A program made the translations under genes and the position numbers. Below, in pieces: positions 1 to 8,233 of a DNA stretch of 64,000 bases. Under the pieces are notes generated by a model. That model worked only from the letters and a program-made list of their open reading frames with translations. It searched no databases and was not told where the DNA came from. Source of the stretch: Cellvibrio polysaccharolyticus. GTDB lineage: Bacteria > Pseudomonadota > Gammaproteobacteria > Pseudomonadales > Cellvibrionaceae. Position 1 is the stretch's first letter; every line of letters starts with the position of its first letter. Location of the stretch: positions 2,852,001-2,916,000 of the forward strand of contig NZ_PRDL01000001.1 of assembly GCF_015182315.1 (NCBI RefSeq), in the 5' to 3' direction.

Positions 1-225
1 CCCTTTGATATCGGGATGTCCTAACAGGATACTGGCTTTTTTTCCGGTATAAAAACGCTTTAAATAAGCAACAAATGCCTGTGGCGTTTCTTTTGCGGCG
101 TGCACTAACGGCCACTGTTCTGCAAAGTCTCTTATTACAACCGGCTTTTGCAGCGGCACAATATCGTCAAAAAACTGAGCTGCAGCCAGATTTTTGTATT
201 CGGGAATCTGTTTATAAGTGGTCAT
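1..225 (-). CDS. Cupin-like (JmjC/Cupin_8-type) protein, N-terminal fragment
   Basis: The first 75 codons of a gene that continues past the left edge. It starts at the ATG at 223-225, with an AGGA ribosome site nine bases upstream. The visible protein begins MTTYKQIPEY and contains PLQKPVVIRDFAEQWPL, the typical opening of cupin-like proteins related to JmjC oxygenases. Such genes often sit beside TonB-dependent receptors in Cellvibrio-type and Xanthomonas-type bacteria. It lies downstream of the receptor on the same strand, separated by a terminator hairpin. The metal ligands and C-terminus lie outside the window, so activity cannot be judged. Confidence 0.75.
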   Translation of the reverse strand, partial: MTTYKQIPEYKNLAAAQFFDDIVPLQKPVVIRDFAEQWPLVHAAKETPQAFVAYLKRFYTGKKASILLGHPDIKG

Positions 226-427
226 ATTATTATTCCTGGGTCAACGGGAATATTTCGGGTAAAGCAACAACCAAAACAATACAACAGCGACATCCAATCA
301 ACCACCCCACCGGCTCGCTAGCGGGTTAAATTCACCATAACAAATTATTCCCTTATGACACTCCCAAATACGCAGTAGCGATGGGTTTACTTTATCCCTA
401 ATACTGTATCTATACCCGGTTTAATGC

Positions 428-463
428 AAAAAAAGCGCGCAACATTGCTGCTACGCGCTTTTT
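428..463 (-). terminator. Rho-independent terminator after the TonB receptor
   Basis: The perfect stem AAAAAGCGCG/CGCGCTTTTT (430-439 with 454-463) encloses a 14-base loop. Read on the minus strand it lies about 30 bases after the receptor stop codon and ends in a T-run. The A/T tracts on both sides would also allow it to work in the opposite direction. Confidence 0.8.
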
Positions 464-495
464 CAATCAGTACCATTTATTAACTTTTTCCAACA

Positions 496-3400
496 TTAGA
501 AGTTGGCACGAACACTCAGAGCATAACGACGGTCAGTGGTAAAACTCAATGCATCCGTTTTAACACCGGCCTGGTTCATTTGATAACGGGTTTTGGTTTC
601 ATCATTCAACAGGTTGCTACCTTCAACACCAATTTTCCAATTGTCGTTGATGGTGTAATACAAGCTGGCATCCACCATACCTTGAGCTTTGGCAAAAGCG
701 GGAACATATTCCTCGGATTCACGCAACGTCAGCAAATACTCGGAGCGCCAGGTGTACGCAATGCGGAATGAAATATCGCTGTATTCGTACATGCCCACAA
801 TATTCATGTTCTGGTCCGAGTAACCTTGCAATGGCAAGCCACTGAACACACGGAAGGCGTGACGACTGTCATTAACACGCGATCCGTCTTCCTTGAAGCC
901 GAGCGAACCTCCTGCTACATCGTTAGGATCTTCCAAACCTTTCTGGTCAATGTAGGTGTAGTTAAATTGCAAACCCAGACCACTCCATGCCCCGGGCAGG
1001 AAGTCGTAGAACTGCGAGTAGGAGAACTCTACGCCGCGGATCGTACCTGAACCGGTATTTGCCGGACCGTAGGCTGATACATCGTAAGTCATACCGTTGT
1101 AAGCAACGTCCAGATCGAATTGTCTGTTGCGGATGATGTTATCCAGCTTTTTCTGGAACAGACCCACGGTGACAGAACCTGCCGGTGCAAAGTACCACTC
1201 TGTACTCAAGTCAAAGTTTACTGACTCTTCCGGTTCCAGATAAGGGTTGCTGGCCAAGGCTGTCAAATTCATGTTATCGAGCGCAATAACCGGGTTGGTC
1301 GCATCACTTTGCGGCAAGCTCGGGTCTTGTAATCTGACATCGTAATCCAGGCTCATCACCGTGATGTTACGAGTATCCATCAAGCTCGGGTAGTACAAGC
1401 CTTTGGATACACCAAAGCGCACTACAACATCATCAGCCACACCAAAGCTGAGGTTCAAGCTTGGCAATACCGTATCGTAATCTGTACCTTTTACAGTACT
1501 CAACGAAGACTCACCGGTAGCAAGATCATAAAGCGCTTTGTGATCGCGCTGCATGACTTCATTGCGCGAGCTGCCTTCAATACCACGAGTATCTGCCAAA
1601 GGTTGCACCAATGCCCCGGTGGATTCCAATTCATAATTCACATAACGCAGACCCACGTTACCCTTCATCGGCACTCTCAATTCATCAAACTCAAAATCAC
1701 CACGAACATAAAACTCGGTACGTTTTTCATTGGATGAACTGATGTTATGCGCAGCGTATGGCCCTTCTACACGGTTAGGCTTATCGGTGTAAGGCACATA
1801 GGTGCCAGTACAAATACCGTTATTAGCTGCACTGCTGGTCGCGTTATGCCAGCCATCTTTACAACCCTGACGAAGGGAGTCGGCATAATTTTTTACCAGT
1901 TCCATTTTCGGGAACAGGAAGCTGTCTACATTGCCTTTCAGCACTTTGCCGTTATAAAAATCAGAGAAGTTCACACGCTCGAACAAGTGAGGCTGATTTA
2001 CCGCGGCAGCAGCCATGCGGTCATCATCAATCCAGGGCGTACCTATCGCAGACCAACCTTCGTAGTTGGTGTTACGCACAGCAAGGTCTTTATCCGAATA
2101 GTAAACACCTGCTCTTACGCCGGTCCATGCACCGTCCATTTCGTAGGCAACGTCAAATTTGAAGCTGTCCGCTTTGGCGGTATTGAATTCTTCCTGCTCC
2201 ATACCTGAGGCCAGGAAGAGATTGGGTTCAGTCGCGATGGGATTACCATCGGCATCCGGAGCCCAACCCGGTGTCGAAATGTTATTGCTCAGGTATTCAA
2301 TGGTCGGGCGGGAGCCACGCAAGTCAAGGAAGTAAGGTGACACATTGGCCACATGGCCGCCGCGTGTTTGGCCCGCCATGCTGTAGTTGTGTACCACTTG
2401 CTCGGAGTCGATGTGCTGATAATCCAGCTCCAGCGTTAACCGATCCGTGGGCTTCAACACCAGGTTGAATGAGGTATCTTCAACGGTGTTTTCGTTGTAG
2501 TTCCAGCGGGTGCGATAGTTCATCGGCACTTCTACGTTGGTACCCAACGCAACACCGGATGTTAAGAATCCATTTTTATCAAAAGTGCGCGGATAATTAC
2601 CGCCTGCACCGTCAATCCAGTCGTGCGAGCTGCGCAGATGACTTACGAAGCCCTGTGCTGCCTGGCCTACCTGGCGCTCAACATATTCCAGTGACGCTTT
2701 GGAATTGATGTGCTCCAAAGTAGCAATAACGGTTTCATCGTTATTGGCCCATTGTAAGGAGGTGGTGAAGCCGGTACGCTCGCGATCGTTTTCCGCCGTA
2801 CTCATATGAATAGCAGCTGGGGTATACCAGGTGACGCCTTCTTCCTGACCGGTCAGGGGTGTGCCTTCATATAAAGGTACGTGCGCATCTTCGGCCGTAA
2901 TAACATTAGCGGTTGTACCGCAACCACCGCCCCAGGCCTGTGCATTGGGTACGCAAGGGCCGTCATACATGCCTTCTACTTTACCCGGGCCTACCAGCGT
3001 TCCCCATTCGTCGTAACTGGCAGCCGGGGTGTTGTCTACACCACGTGAGTGGAAGTTGCCCAGGCCGATACCGTCACCACGGGTTTTGTATTCCGAACGG
3101 GAGCCTGCCAGCAGGAAGCCAAACCGACCGGCACTGGTTTCCCAGTTGTCTGCAAACAGTGCGGAAAAAGAAGGTGTAACCTCTTCGCGGAAATCGCCGT
3201 AGTTAGCTTTTGCACTGAAGGCAACAACGCGCTCGTTGGAATCGAATGGCTTGCGGGTAATCAGGTTAACCGTACCGGCGATACCACCGGAAATATTATC
3301 TGCCGTCTGGTTTTTAACAACCTCAACGGCACCCAGCAATTCAGCCGGAAAATCTTCGTAGCTAAGGCCACCCCAGGGGTTTGCACTGAAGGCATCACGG

Positions 3401-3762
3401 CCATTAATTTCCGAACGAACACGGTCCAGACCACGCACCAGCACACCGGTACCTTCATCGGCATAGTGTTTAGGATCACTGGAAGAGGCGAAACGTTCAA
3501 TGGTGACGCCCGGCACACGTTGCAGGGCTTCGGTCACGCTCTTATCGGGCAAGGCACCGATGTCGGAGGCGGTGATCACATCTTTTACCGTGTCAGCATT
3601 ACGTTTCAGATCCTGGGCGGTTTCAATGCTGCTACGCATTCCCATCACCACGATCTCTTCGACCGCACTACCTTCCTGCGCAATTGCGGCCATGGGCAAT
3701 ACACCTGCCATTGCTGCACCTATCGACAGGCTGAGTATTTTTTTATTCAGTGAAATAGCCAT
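496..3762 (-). CDS. TonB-dependent receptor (Xanthomonas/Caulobacter-type)
   Basis: An outer-membrane active transporter of 1088 residues, probably for a plant-derived oligosaccharide. A signal peptide (about residues 1-28, ending PMAAIA) is followed by a TonB-box-like EEIVVMG. A plug domain follows (VITASDIGALPDKS, VPGVTIERF, GVLVRGLDRVRSEINGR). A long beta-barrel ends in the aromatic C-terminus SVRANF expected for BAM-dependent insertion. Length and motifs fit the Xanthomonas-Caulobacter TonB receptor group. An AAGGATC ribosome site precedes the ATG. The long upstream region holds a TTGACA box overlapped by a LacI-type palindrome, suggesting sugar-responsive repression. The divergent symporter/GH43 pair points to a xyloside or arabinoside substrate, but this is inference. 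Confidence 0.93.
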   Translation of the reverse strand: MAISLNKKILSLSIGAAMAGVLPMAAIAQEGSAVEEIVVMGMRSSIETAQDLKRNADTVKDVITASDIGALPDKSVTEALQRVPGVTIERFASSSDPKHYADEGTGVLVRGLDRVRSEINGRDAFSANPWGGLSYEDFPAELLGAVEVVKNQTADNISGGIAGTVNLITRKPFDSNERVVAFSAKANYGDFREEVTPSFSALFADNWETSAGRFGFLLAGSRSEYKTRGDGIGLGNFHSRGVDNTPAASYDEWGTLVGPGKVEGMYDGPCVPNAQAWGGGCGTTANVITAEDAHVPLYEGTPLTGQEEGVTWYTPAAIHMSTAENDRERTGFTTSLQWANNDETVIATLEHINSKASLEYVERQVGQAAQGFVSHLRSSHDWIDGAGGNYPRTFDKNGFLTSGVALGTNVEVPMNYRTRWNYNENTVEDTSFNLVLKPTDRLTLELDYQHIDSEQVVHNYSMAGQTRGGHVANVSPYFLDLRGSRPTIEYLSNNISTPGWAPDADGNPIATEPNLFLASGMEQEEFNTAKADSFKFDVAYEMDGAWTGVRAGVYYSDKDLAVRNTNYEGWSAIGTPWIDDDRMAAAAVNQPHLFERVNFSDFYNGKVLKGNVDSFLFPKMELVKNYADSLRQGCKDGWHNATSSAANNGICTGTYVPYTDKPNRVEGPYAAHNISSSNEKRTEFYVRGDFEFDELRVPMKGNVGLRYVNYELESTGALVQPLADTRGIEGSSRNEVMQRDHKALYDLATGESSLSTVKGTDYDTVLPSLNLSFGVADDVVVRFGVSKGLYYPSLMDTRNITVMSLDYDVRLQDPSLPQSDATNPVIALDNMNLTALASNPYLEPEESVNFDLSTEWYFAPAGSVTVGLFQKKLDNIIRNRQFDLDVAYNGMTYDVSAYGPANTGSGTIRGVEFSYSQFYDFLPGAWSGLGLQFNYTYIDQKGLEDPNDVAGGSLGFKEDGSRVNDSRHAFRVFSGLPLQGYSDQNMNIVGMYEYSDISFRIAYTWRSEYLLTLRESEEYVPAFAKAQGMVDASLYYTINDNWKIGVEGSNLLNDETKTRYQMNQAGVKTDALSFTTDRRYALSVRANF

Positions 3763-4018
3763 ATCTGATCCTTACTCTAATTAATTTTTTGTAATGCACC
3801 CCGGATATACATCCGATCCCCAACAGCTTTGGTACTTCTTTCTGCAACAGGTGTACCGATAGTTGCCAGCCAGCCGGACGCGATCTTCCCCAAAAGCCCG
3901 CGTTAACAACCGGCTGAAATTATCAGCACTGAAAACCGCTTTTCTTCATCTGACATACCAACTGACGGTACCCCTGACACAAAGAAATTCCATGACGACC
4001 ACAGTTATTACAGATGCA

Positions 4019-4048
4019 GTTTTACGCCTCACGGGACAACGTTGTCAA
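4019..4048 (-). promoter_or_regulatory. Predicted sigma-70 promoter of the TonB receptor
   Basis: On the minus strand a perfect -35 box TTGACA (4043-4048) is followed after 17-18 bases by GTAAAA/TAAAAC (4019-4025). The -35 box is embedded in the palindrome GACAACGTTGTC, so a bound repressor would block RNA polymerase. The predicted leader would be about 250 bases. The -10 match is only partial. Confidence 0.45.
4035..4046. promoter_or_regulatory. LacI-family-type operator, copy 1
   Basis: The perfect 12-bp palindrome GACAACGTTGTC has the central CG typical of LacI/GalR-family operators. It overlaps the -35 box of the predicted receptor promoter. The regulator gene itself is not in the window. 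Confidence 0.55.
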
Positions 4049-4200
4049 CACTTGGGTAACGCTAAAAATCACTCTGAAAACAGGGAAAAACGGCGCGTAA
4101 AATTATTTTTATCGAGAAATCATAGAGTTATGAGTGAAACAAACTTTCAAAAAAAGTTTTTTATTTTGCTGACCCAATGATAGTAAATAACAACAAGAAA

Positions 4201-4212
4201 GACAACGTTGTT
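4201..4212. promoter_or_regulatory. LacI-family-type operator, copy 2
   Basis: GACAACGTTGTT repeats the first operator with one mismatch, 166 bp further upstream of the receptor gene (centre to centre). Paired operators at this distance are compatible with repressor looping. Confidence 0.45.
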
Positions 4213-4337
4213 TAATGGTGCGAAAAGTAACGGAAAAACGCTATTTTGGTGCAGAAATAAAGAAGCTCGAAATGAATACGGTTTCACCGGAAAATATCCG
4301 GCAAAAGTGAGTAGGAAGGAAACAAAAAGGGAAGCAG

Positions 4338-4383
4338 AAAAAGCCAATCGCCAGCGGGAATAGCAACCTTCCTGCTGGCGATT
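4338..4383 (-). terminator. Terminator of the 4402-5055 gene
   Basis: The perfect 10-bp stem AATCGCCAGC/GCTGGCGATT (4346-4355 with 4374-4383) is followed on the minus strand by GGCTTTTTCT, about 20 bases after the stop codon. Confidence 0.75.
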
Positions 4384-4401
4384 CAGCTCATGATGACGCA
4401 A

Positions 4402-5055
4402 TCATACCGATGGTTTTTCGTTGCTCTCATTCACTATCAATTGGTAAACCATCGATAGCAAACCGATTTGCAGCACCACCATGGTTAGCGAAATCACACT
4501 GGAAACCAGGAAAACACGCGGCAACAATGCCGGTAGCAACGCCAGTACCACGGTGTTGACGAACATCACCAGTAACACCAGCAACTGGTGATTGGCCGTA
4601 ATTCGCCAGGAATCCTTATAGGAAAACTCCTGGTCAATAGCAATTGCCGGAAACACCAGCCCGAGACGAGCGACCACCCAGGTTACCGCAGCCACGGCCA
4701 GCGGCCCGCCAATCACCGGTATAACGGCTAACGCCGCAACCGGAATAATGATCAACAACAGCCCCACCGCGTGCAGCGCATAGCGAAGCTCCCGCCGCCC
4801 CCAGCCCACAGTGCCCCAGCGCGATACCGAGCCTGGCCCCAACAGCACAATACGATGCACCGTAATAGCCACCAGCACCTGGATGATAAAGGTAACCAGC
4901 AGTATGCCGCCCCAGAGCGGGCTGTCCGGTTCCTCGGGTGACAAATAATCAATCACGATAAATGCCAGCAATGGCCATAACAGCGCCTGCAGCAGTTCGC
5001 GGCGGTACTGATACAAATAATAGAGAGTAGCGGCGACCGCTTTTTTAAAGGCCAT
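4402..5055 (-). CDS. Multi-pass inner-membrane protein of unknown function
   Basis: I do not recognise a named family with certainty. The 217-residue protein starts with a short basic segment (MAFKKAVAATLYYLYQYRRE). It then has about five or six hydrophobic helices, with a cytoplasmic-looking loop around GPGSVSRWGTVGWGRREL. The segment YKDSWRITANHQLLVLLV resembles the repeated membrane unit of YciC-like and glycerophosphodiesterase-membrane-domain proteins. The frame stays open upstream to 5280, but that extension is polar, lacks a good ribosome site and is rich in proline and charged residues, so the ATG at 5055 is preferred; an ATG at 5073 is also possible. The gene sits alone between the TonB receptor and the divergent symporter. 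Confidence 0.6.
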   Translation of the reverse strand: MAFKKAVAATLYYLYQYRRELLQALLWPLLAFIVIDYLSPEEPDSPLWGGILLVTFIIQVLVAITVHRIVLLGPGSVSRWGTVGWGRRELRYALHAVGLLLIIIPVAALAVIPVIGGPLAVAAVTWVVARLGLVFPAIAIDQEFSYKDSWRITANHQLLVLLVMFVNTVVLALLPALLPRVFLVSSVISLTMVVLQIGLLSMVYQLIVNESNEKPSV

Positions 5056-5477
5056 AAAAAATCCAGACAGCATAAGAGAAGCCGTGATTTTACCCTTTGC
5101 AGCCTGGGAACCAAACACCGTAATGACACTTTTGCCAACTCCCGGTGGCTGCGCCCGGTTAGGCCCCTGATCAAAAGACCGCTTTTCGTACTTTACGGGA
5201 GTGTTGATGACCCGGATAACGGTCACTGTCGGTGGGGTTTCAGCGCTCGCCTTACCCTCGCGGAATTGGCTAACCACCAACCGTTTTTCGTTATTCAGCA
5301 GGTCAATCGGGAAACCAACCGGACATGTAATATACTAGTAGACTATAACCCCTGTTTAGCGGCACAATCCCTATCCAATGGAATGGTATTTCCCCTTGTC
5401 TCGCCTTAAGCGTGCAACGGAAACTACCGGGAACCATTACGGCAAGTAACATCTTCCATTAACCAATAAAATAAAAT
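5056..5477. other. Divergent intergenic region before the GPH symporter
   Basis: About 420 bases between divergent genes. It must hold the promoter of the symporter/GH43 operon and that of the membrane-protein gene. I saw no copy of the ACAACGTTGT palindrome found before the receptor and no convincing -35/-10 pair. The AT-rich stretch at about 5325-5350 is the most promoter-like part. Confidence 0.4.
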
Positions 5478-6947
5478 ATGCCTATGTCCAACTCACAAAA
5501 ATTATCAGTCACGGAAAAAGTTGGTTACAGCCTCGGCGATCTGGCCGCTAACCTGATCTTTCAAACCCTGCTTACTTTTCTGGCATTTTTTTACACCGAT
5601 GTTTACGGCATTCCGCCGGCGCAGGCATCCACCATTATTTTTGCCGGCGGCATGATAGGGGCATTTTTCAACCCGGTAATGGGCATTATTGCCGACCGCA
5701 CCAACACCCGTTGGGGCAAGTTTCGGCCCTGGATTTTATGGACCGCCATTCCCTTTGGCGCGGTCGCCTTGCTGGCCTTCAGCACACCGGACTTCAGTGA
5801 AAACGGTAAAGTTATTTACGCCTTCACGACTTATGTGTTGCTGGTAATTATTTATTCTGCCAACAACCTGCCCTACTCTGCATTAAGCGGCGTACTGACC
5901 GGCAGCATGGCAGATCGCAACAGCTTGTCGTCCTACCGTTTTGTGGCGGTAATGGTGGCGCAATTTATTATTCAGGTACTCTTGCTGCCGCTGGTACTGA
6001 TTATGGGCGATGGCGATAAAGCCGCCGGTTTCCATAGCGTGATGTTTTTCTTTTCCATCACCGGTATTGTTTTCTTCCTGATTACTTTTATGACCACCCG
6101 CGAACGGGTAATCACCCCGGCAGAAAATCGCTCCGGCATTCTGGAAGACCTCACCGACCTGGTTAAAAACCGCCCCTGGCTGATTATGCTGATTGCCACC
6201 ATTCTGGTATTTATCACGCTGGCCTTGAAAGGCGGCATGTATATTTATTATTTCAGCAATTATTTAAGCGAAGCTCACTTGGCGGCGTTTTTGAGCAACA
6301 TTGGTTTCAACGGCTTTATGGCCGGTTTGAATAGCGCGCTCACCAGCATTGGCCTGACTGAATTTGCCTGGCCGGAAGATGCCGCCACCTCGGCATTCAG
6401 TTTGTTTAATGCCGTTGGCATTATCATGATGATTATCGGTATCGGCTTTTCCAAGCGATTTGCCGATCGCTTTGGCAAACGCAATGTATTTGCCATTGCC
6501 TTGTTCTTATCAACTTTGTTTATTTTTGTGTTTGTATTTTTCCCGCCAGAGGCCATCGCGCTGGCATTTTTGGCGCAGCTGCTGCACGGCTTCTTCTACG
6601 GTATTACCACACCGTTACTGTGGGCAATGATCGCCGACGTGGCCGATTATTCGGAATGGAAAAATGGTCGCCGTGCTACTGCGATTATTTTCTCGGCGAT
6701 GATTTTCGGTTTGAAAACCGGCTTGAGCGTGGGCGGTGCGCTGGTGGCAGCTATTCTCGCCACCTACGGTTATAACCCGCAACTGGACGTACAAAACCCG
6801 GAAACCATTAACGGTATCAAACTGGCGGTCAGTGTTTATGCGTCGCTGCCGTTCCTGATTGCCGCAGGCTGCCTGTTCTTCTACCAAATTAACAAGCAAA
6901 CCGAGCTGCAAATTGAAGCCGAACTTGCTGCTCGCAGAAACATTTGA
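5478..6947 (+). CDS. GPH-family glycoside:cation symporter (MelB/XynP type)
   Basis: A twelve-helix inner-membrane sugar transporter of 489 residues. The N-terminus (LSVTEKVGYSLGDLAANL, then TFLAFFYTDVYGI) and the loop GIIADRTNTRWGKFRPWIL are hallmarks of the glycoside-pentoside-hexuronide family, which couples uptake to Na+ or H+. A second conserved loop is FADRFGKRN. It is followed after 26 bases by a cytoplasmic GH43 enzyme, so the likely cargo is a xylo-, arabino- or arabinoxylo-oligosaccharide cleaved inside the cell. Two ATGs (5478 and 5484) are possible; neither has a strong ribosome site. Confidence 0.9.
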   Translation: MPMSNSQKLSVTEKVGYSLGDLAANLIFQTLLTFLAFFYTDVYGIPPAQASTIIFAGGMIGAFFNPVMGIIADRTNTRWGKFRPWILWTAIPFGAVALLAFSTPDFSENGKVIYAFTTYVLLVIIYSANNLPYSALSGVLTGSMADRNSLSSYRFVAVMVAQFIIQVLLLPLVLIMGDGDKAAGFHSVMFFFSITGIVFFLITFMTTRERVITPAENRSGILEDLTDLVKNRPWLIMLIATILVFITLALKGGMYIYYFSNYLSEAHLAAFLSNIGFNGFMAGLNSALTSIGLTEFAWPEDAATSAFSLFNAVGIIMMIIGIGFSKRFADRFGKRNVFAIALFLSTLFIFVFVFFPPEAIALAFLAQLLHGFFYGITTPLLWAMIADVADYSEWKNGRRATAIIFSAMIFGLKTGLSVGGALVAAILATYGYNPQLDVQNPETINGIKLAVSVYASLPFLIAAGCLFFYQINKQTELQIEAELAARRNI

Positions 6948-6973
6948 ATACAGCTTTAACGAGGTAACCCTGT

Positions 6974-8005
6974 ATGAGTGAAAAAACCGATCACATTGAT
7001 TTTGAAACGCTGAATGCCAAAGCGATTTCACAACCACTGGTCACCAACATGTACACCGCTGACCCGTCAGCGCATGTGTTTGATGGAAAAATTTATATTT
7101 ACCCGTCACACGATATTGATGCCGGCATTCCGTTTAATGACAACGGCGATCATTTCGGCATGGAGGATTACCATGTGTACTCCATGGAATCGCCGGACGG
7201 TGCGGTAACCGACCACGGCGTTGCCTTGCATGTGAAAGACGTTGCCTGGGCTGAGCGGCAAATGTGGGCACCGGATGCGACACAGAAAGACGGTAAAACC
7301 TATTTCTATTTTCCGGCACGCAATAAAGATGGCATTTTCCAGGTAGGTGTTGCCGTGGGTGATTCACCGGTGGGGCCTTTCGTTGCCGAACCGGAACCGA
7401 TCCAAGGCAGCTACTCCATTGACCCTGCGGTACTGGCCGATGACGATGGCAGCTATTATTTGTACGTGGGTGGTTTGTGGGGCGGCCAGCTGCAGAAATA
7501 CCGCGATCACACTTACAGCGAAGCCAATGAAGAACCGGCTGATGACGAGCCGGCGCTTGGCCCCATCGTGGCGCGTTTAAGTGATGACATGAAAGAGTAC
7601 GCCGAGCCGCTGCGTGAGATCGTTATTCTCGATGAAAATGGCGAGCCGCTGCTGGCTGGCGATCACGACCGCCGCTATTTTGAAGGCCCCTGGGTGCACA
7701 AGCACAATGGCTTGTATTACCTGTCTTACTCCACCGGTAATACCCATTACCTGTGTTATGCCTCCAGCGATAATCCTTACGGCCCCTTTACCTACCGTGG
7801 CCGCATTTTGAACCCGGTAGTCGGCTGGACAACCCACCATTCCATCTGCCAGTTTGAAGGCAAATGGTATTTGTTCTATCACGACTCCAGTTTGTCGCAA
7901 GGTGTTACCCACTTGCGTTCCATGAAGATGGCGGAACTGACCATTCACGACGACGGTACGATTGAAACCCTTGATCCTTATCAGGATTACCAGGTACCGG
8001 CATAA
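6974..8005 (+). CDS. Intracellular glycoside hydrolase family 43 (beta-xylosidase or alpha-L-arabinofuranosidase)
   Basis: A five-bladed propeller hydrolase of 343 residues with no signal peptide, so it acts in the cytoplasm on imported oligosaccharides. The three expected GH43 acids are visible: D30 in YTADPSAHVF (general base), D150 in YSIDPAVL (pKa modulator) and E237 in YFEGPWV (general acid). The length fits a single-domain enzyme without a carbohydrate-binding module. It is preceded by an AACGAGG ribosome site and forms an operon with the GPH symporter. Which pentose is released cannot be decided from sequence alone. Confidence 0.9.
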   Translation: MSEKTDHIDFETLNAKAISQPLVTNMYTADPSAHVFDGKIYIYPSHDIDAGIPFNDNGDHFGMEDYHVYSMESPDGAVTDHGVALHVKDVAWAERQMWAPDATQKDGKTYFYFPARNKDGIFQVGVAVGDSPVGPFVAEPEPIQGSYSIDPAVLADDDGSYYLYVGGLWGGQLQKYRDHTYSEANEEPADDEPALGPIVARLSDDMKEYAEPLREIVILDENGEPLLAGDHDRRYFEGPWVHKHNGLYYLSYSTGNTHYLCYASSDNPYGPFTYRGRILNPVVGWTTHHSICQFEGKWYLFYHDSSLSQGVTHLRSMKMAELTIHDDGTIETLDPYQDYQVPA

Positions 8006-8023
8006 CCCTTACCGGTTTGATAC

Positions 8024-8057
8024 TGCCCGCCGGGAGAAATCCCGTGCGGGCTTTTTT
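8024..8057 (+). terminator. Terminator of the symporter-GH43 operon
   Basis: The stem CCCGCCGGGA/TCCCGTGCGGG, with small internal mismatches, is followed by CTTTTTT. It starts about 20 bases after the GH43 stop codon. Confidence 0.8.
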
Positions 8058-8197
8058 ATAACAGCCATTTTGTGGGCTATCGCCGCACGATGTTTAAAAT
8101 GGCTCTGGCCGTTTTTTATGCACTGGAACAACTGCGCCTTAGCGCGTAATATGCGCGCCTGCCCGCATCAAGGCGGGTAACAAATTTTTCACGCTGT

Positions 8198-8226
8198 ATG
8201 GGTTCCCTCACCCCATTTAAAAAAGG
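8198..8226 (+). promoter_or_regulatory. preQ1-I riboswitch controlling yhhQ translation
   Basis: A complete compact preQ1 type-I aptamer. Stem P1 is AUGGG/CCCAU (8198-8202 with 8212-8216). The loop reads UUC-CCU-CAC (8203-8211), and the A-rich tail is UUAAAAAAGG (8217-8226). Loop CCU (8206-8208) can pair with AGG (8224-8226) to close the H-type pseudoknot P2. C8211 lies where the ligand-reading cytosine is expected. That AGG is also the Shine-Dalgarno sequence seven bases before the ATG, so ligand binding should hide the ribosome site. The downstream gene imports queuosine precursors, matching known preQ1 regulation. Assignment is by eye against the published consensus. Confidence 0.85.
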
Positions 8227-8233
8227 TTTTTTT

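Larger units (their letters stand above)
3763..4401. other. Long non-coding region upstream of the TonB receptor
   Basis: About 640 bases without a convincing gene. It contains the receptor promoter, two copies of an ACAACGTTGT palindrome and, at its right end, the terminator of the neighbouring membrane-protein gene. A short reading frame at 4147-4401 (minus) covers that terminator and has no recognisable features, so I do not call it. Confidence 0.7.

Noticed and set aside
75..329. An 84-codon plus-strand frame at the left edge with a signal-like start
   Set aside because: It is antisense to the cupin-like gene, whose start codon, ribosome site and motif are convincing.
4147..4401. An 84-codon minus-strand frame after the membrane-protein gene
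   Set aside because: It spans the terminator hairpin of the preceding gene and has no ribosome site or family resemblance.
8161..8190. CCCGC/GCGGG hairpin followed by CAAATTTTT before the preQ1 element, considered as a terminator or riboswitch expression platform
   Set aside because: It lies upstream of the aptamer and its T-run is interrupted; the translation-level mechanism through the AAGG sequence is sufficient.
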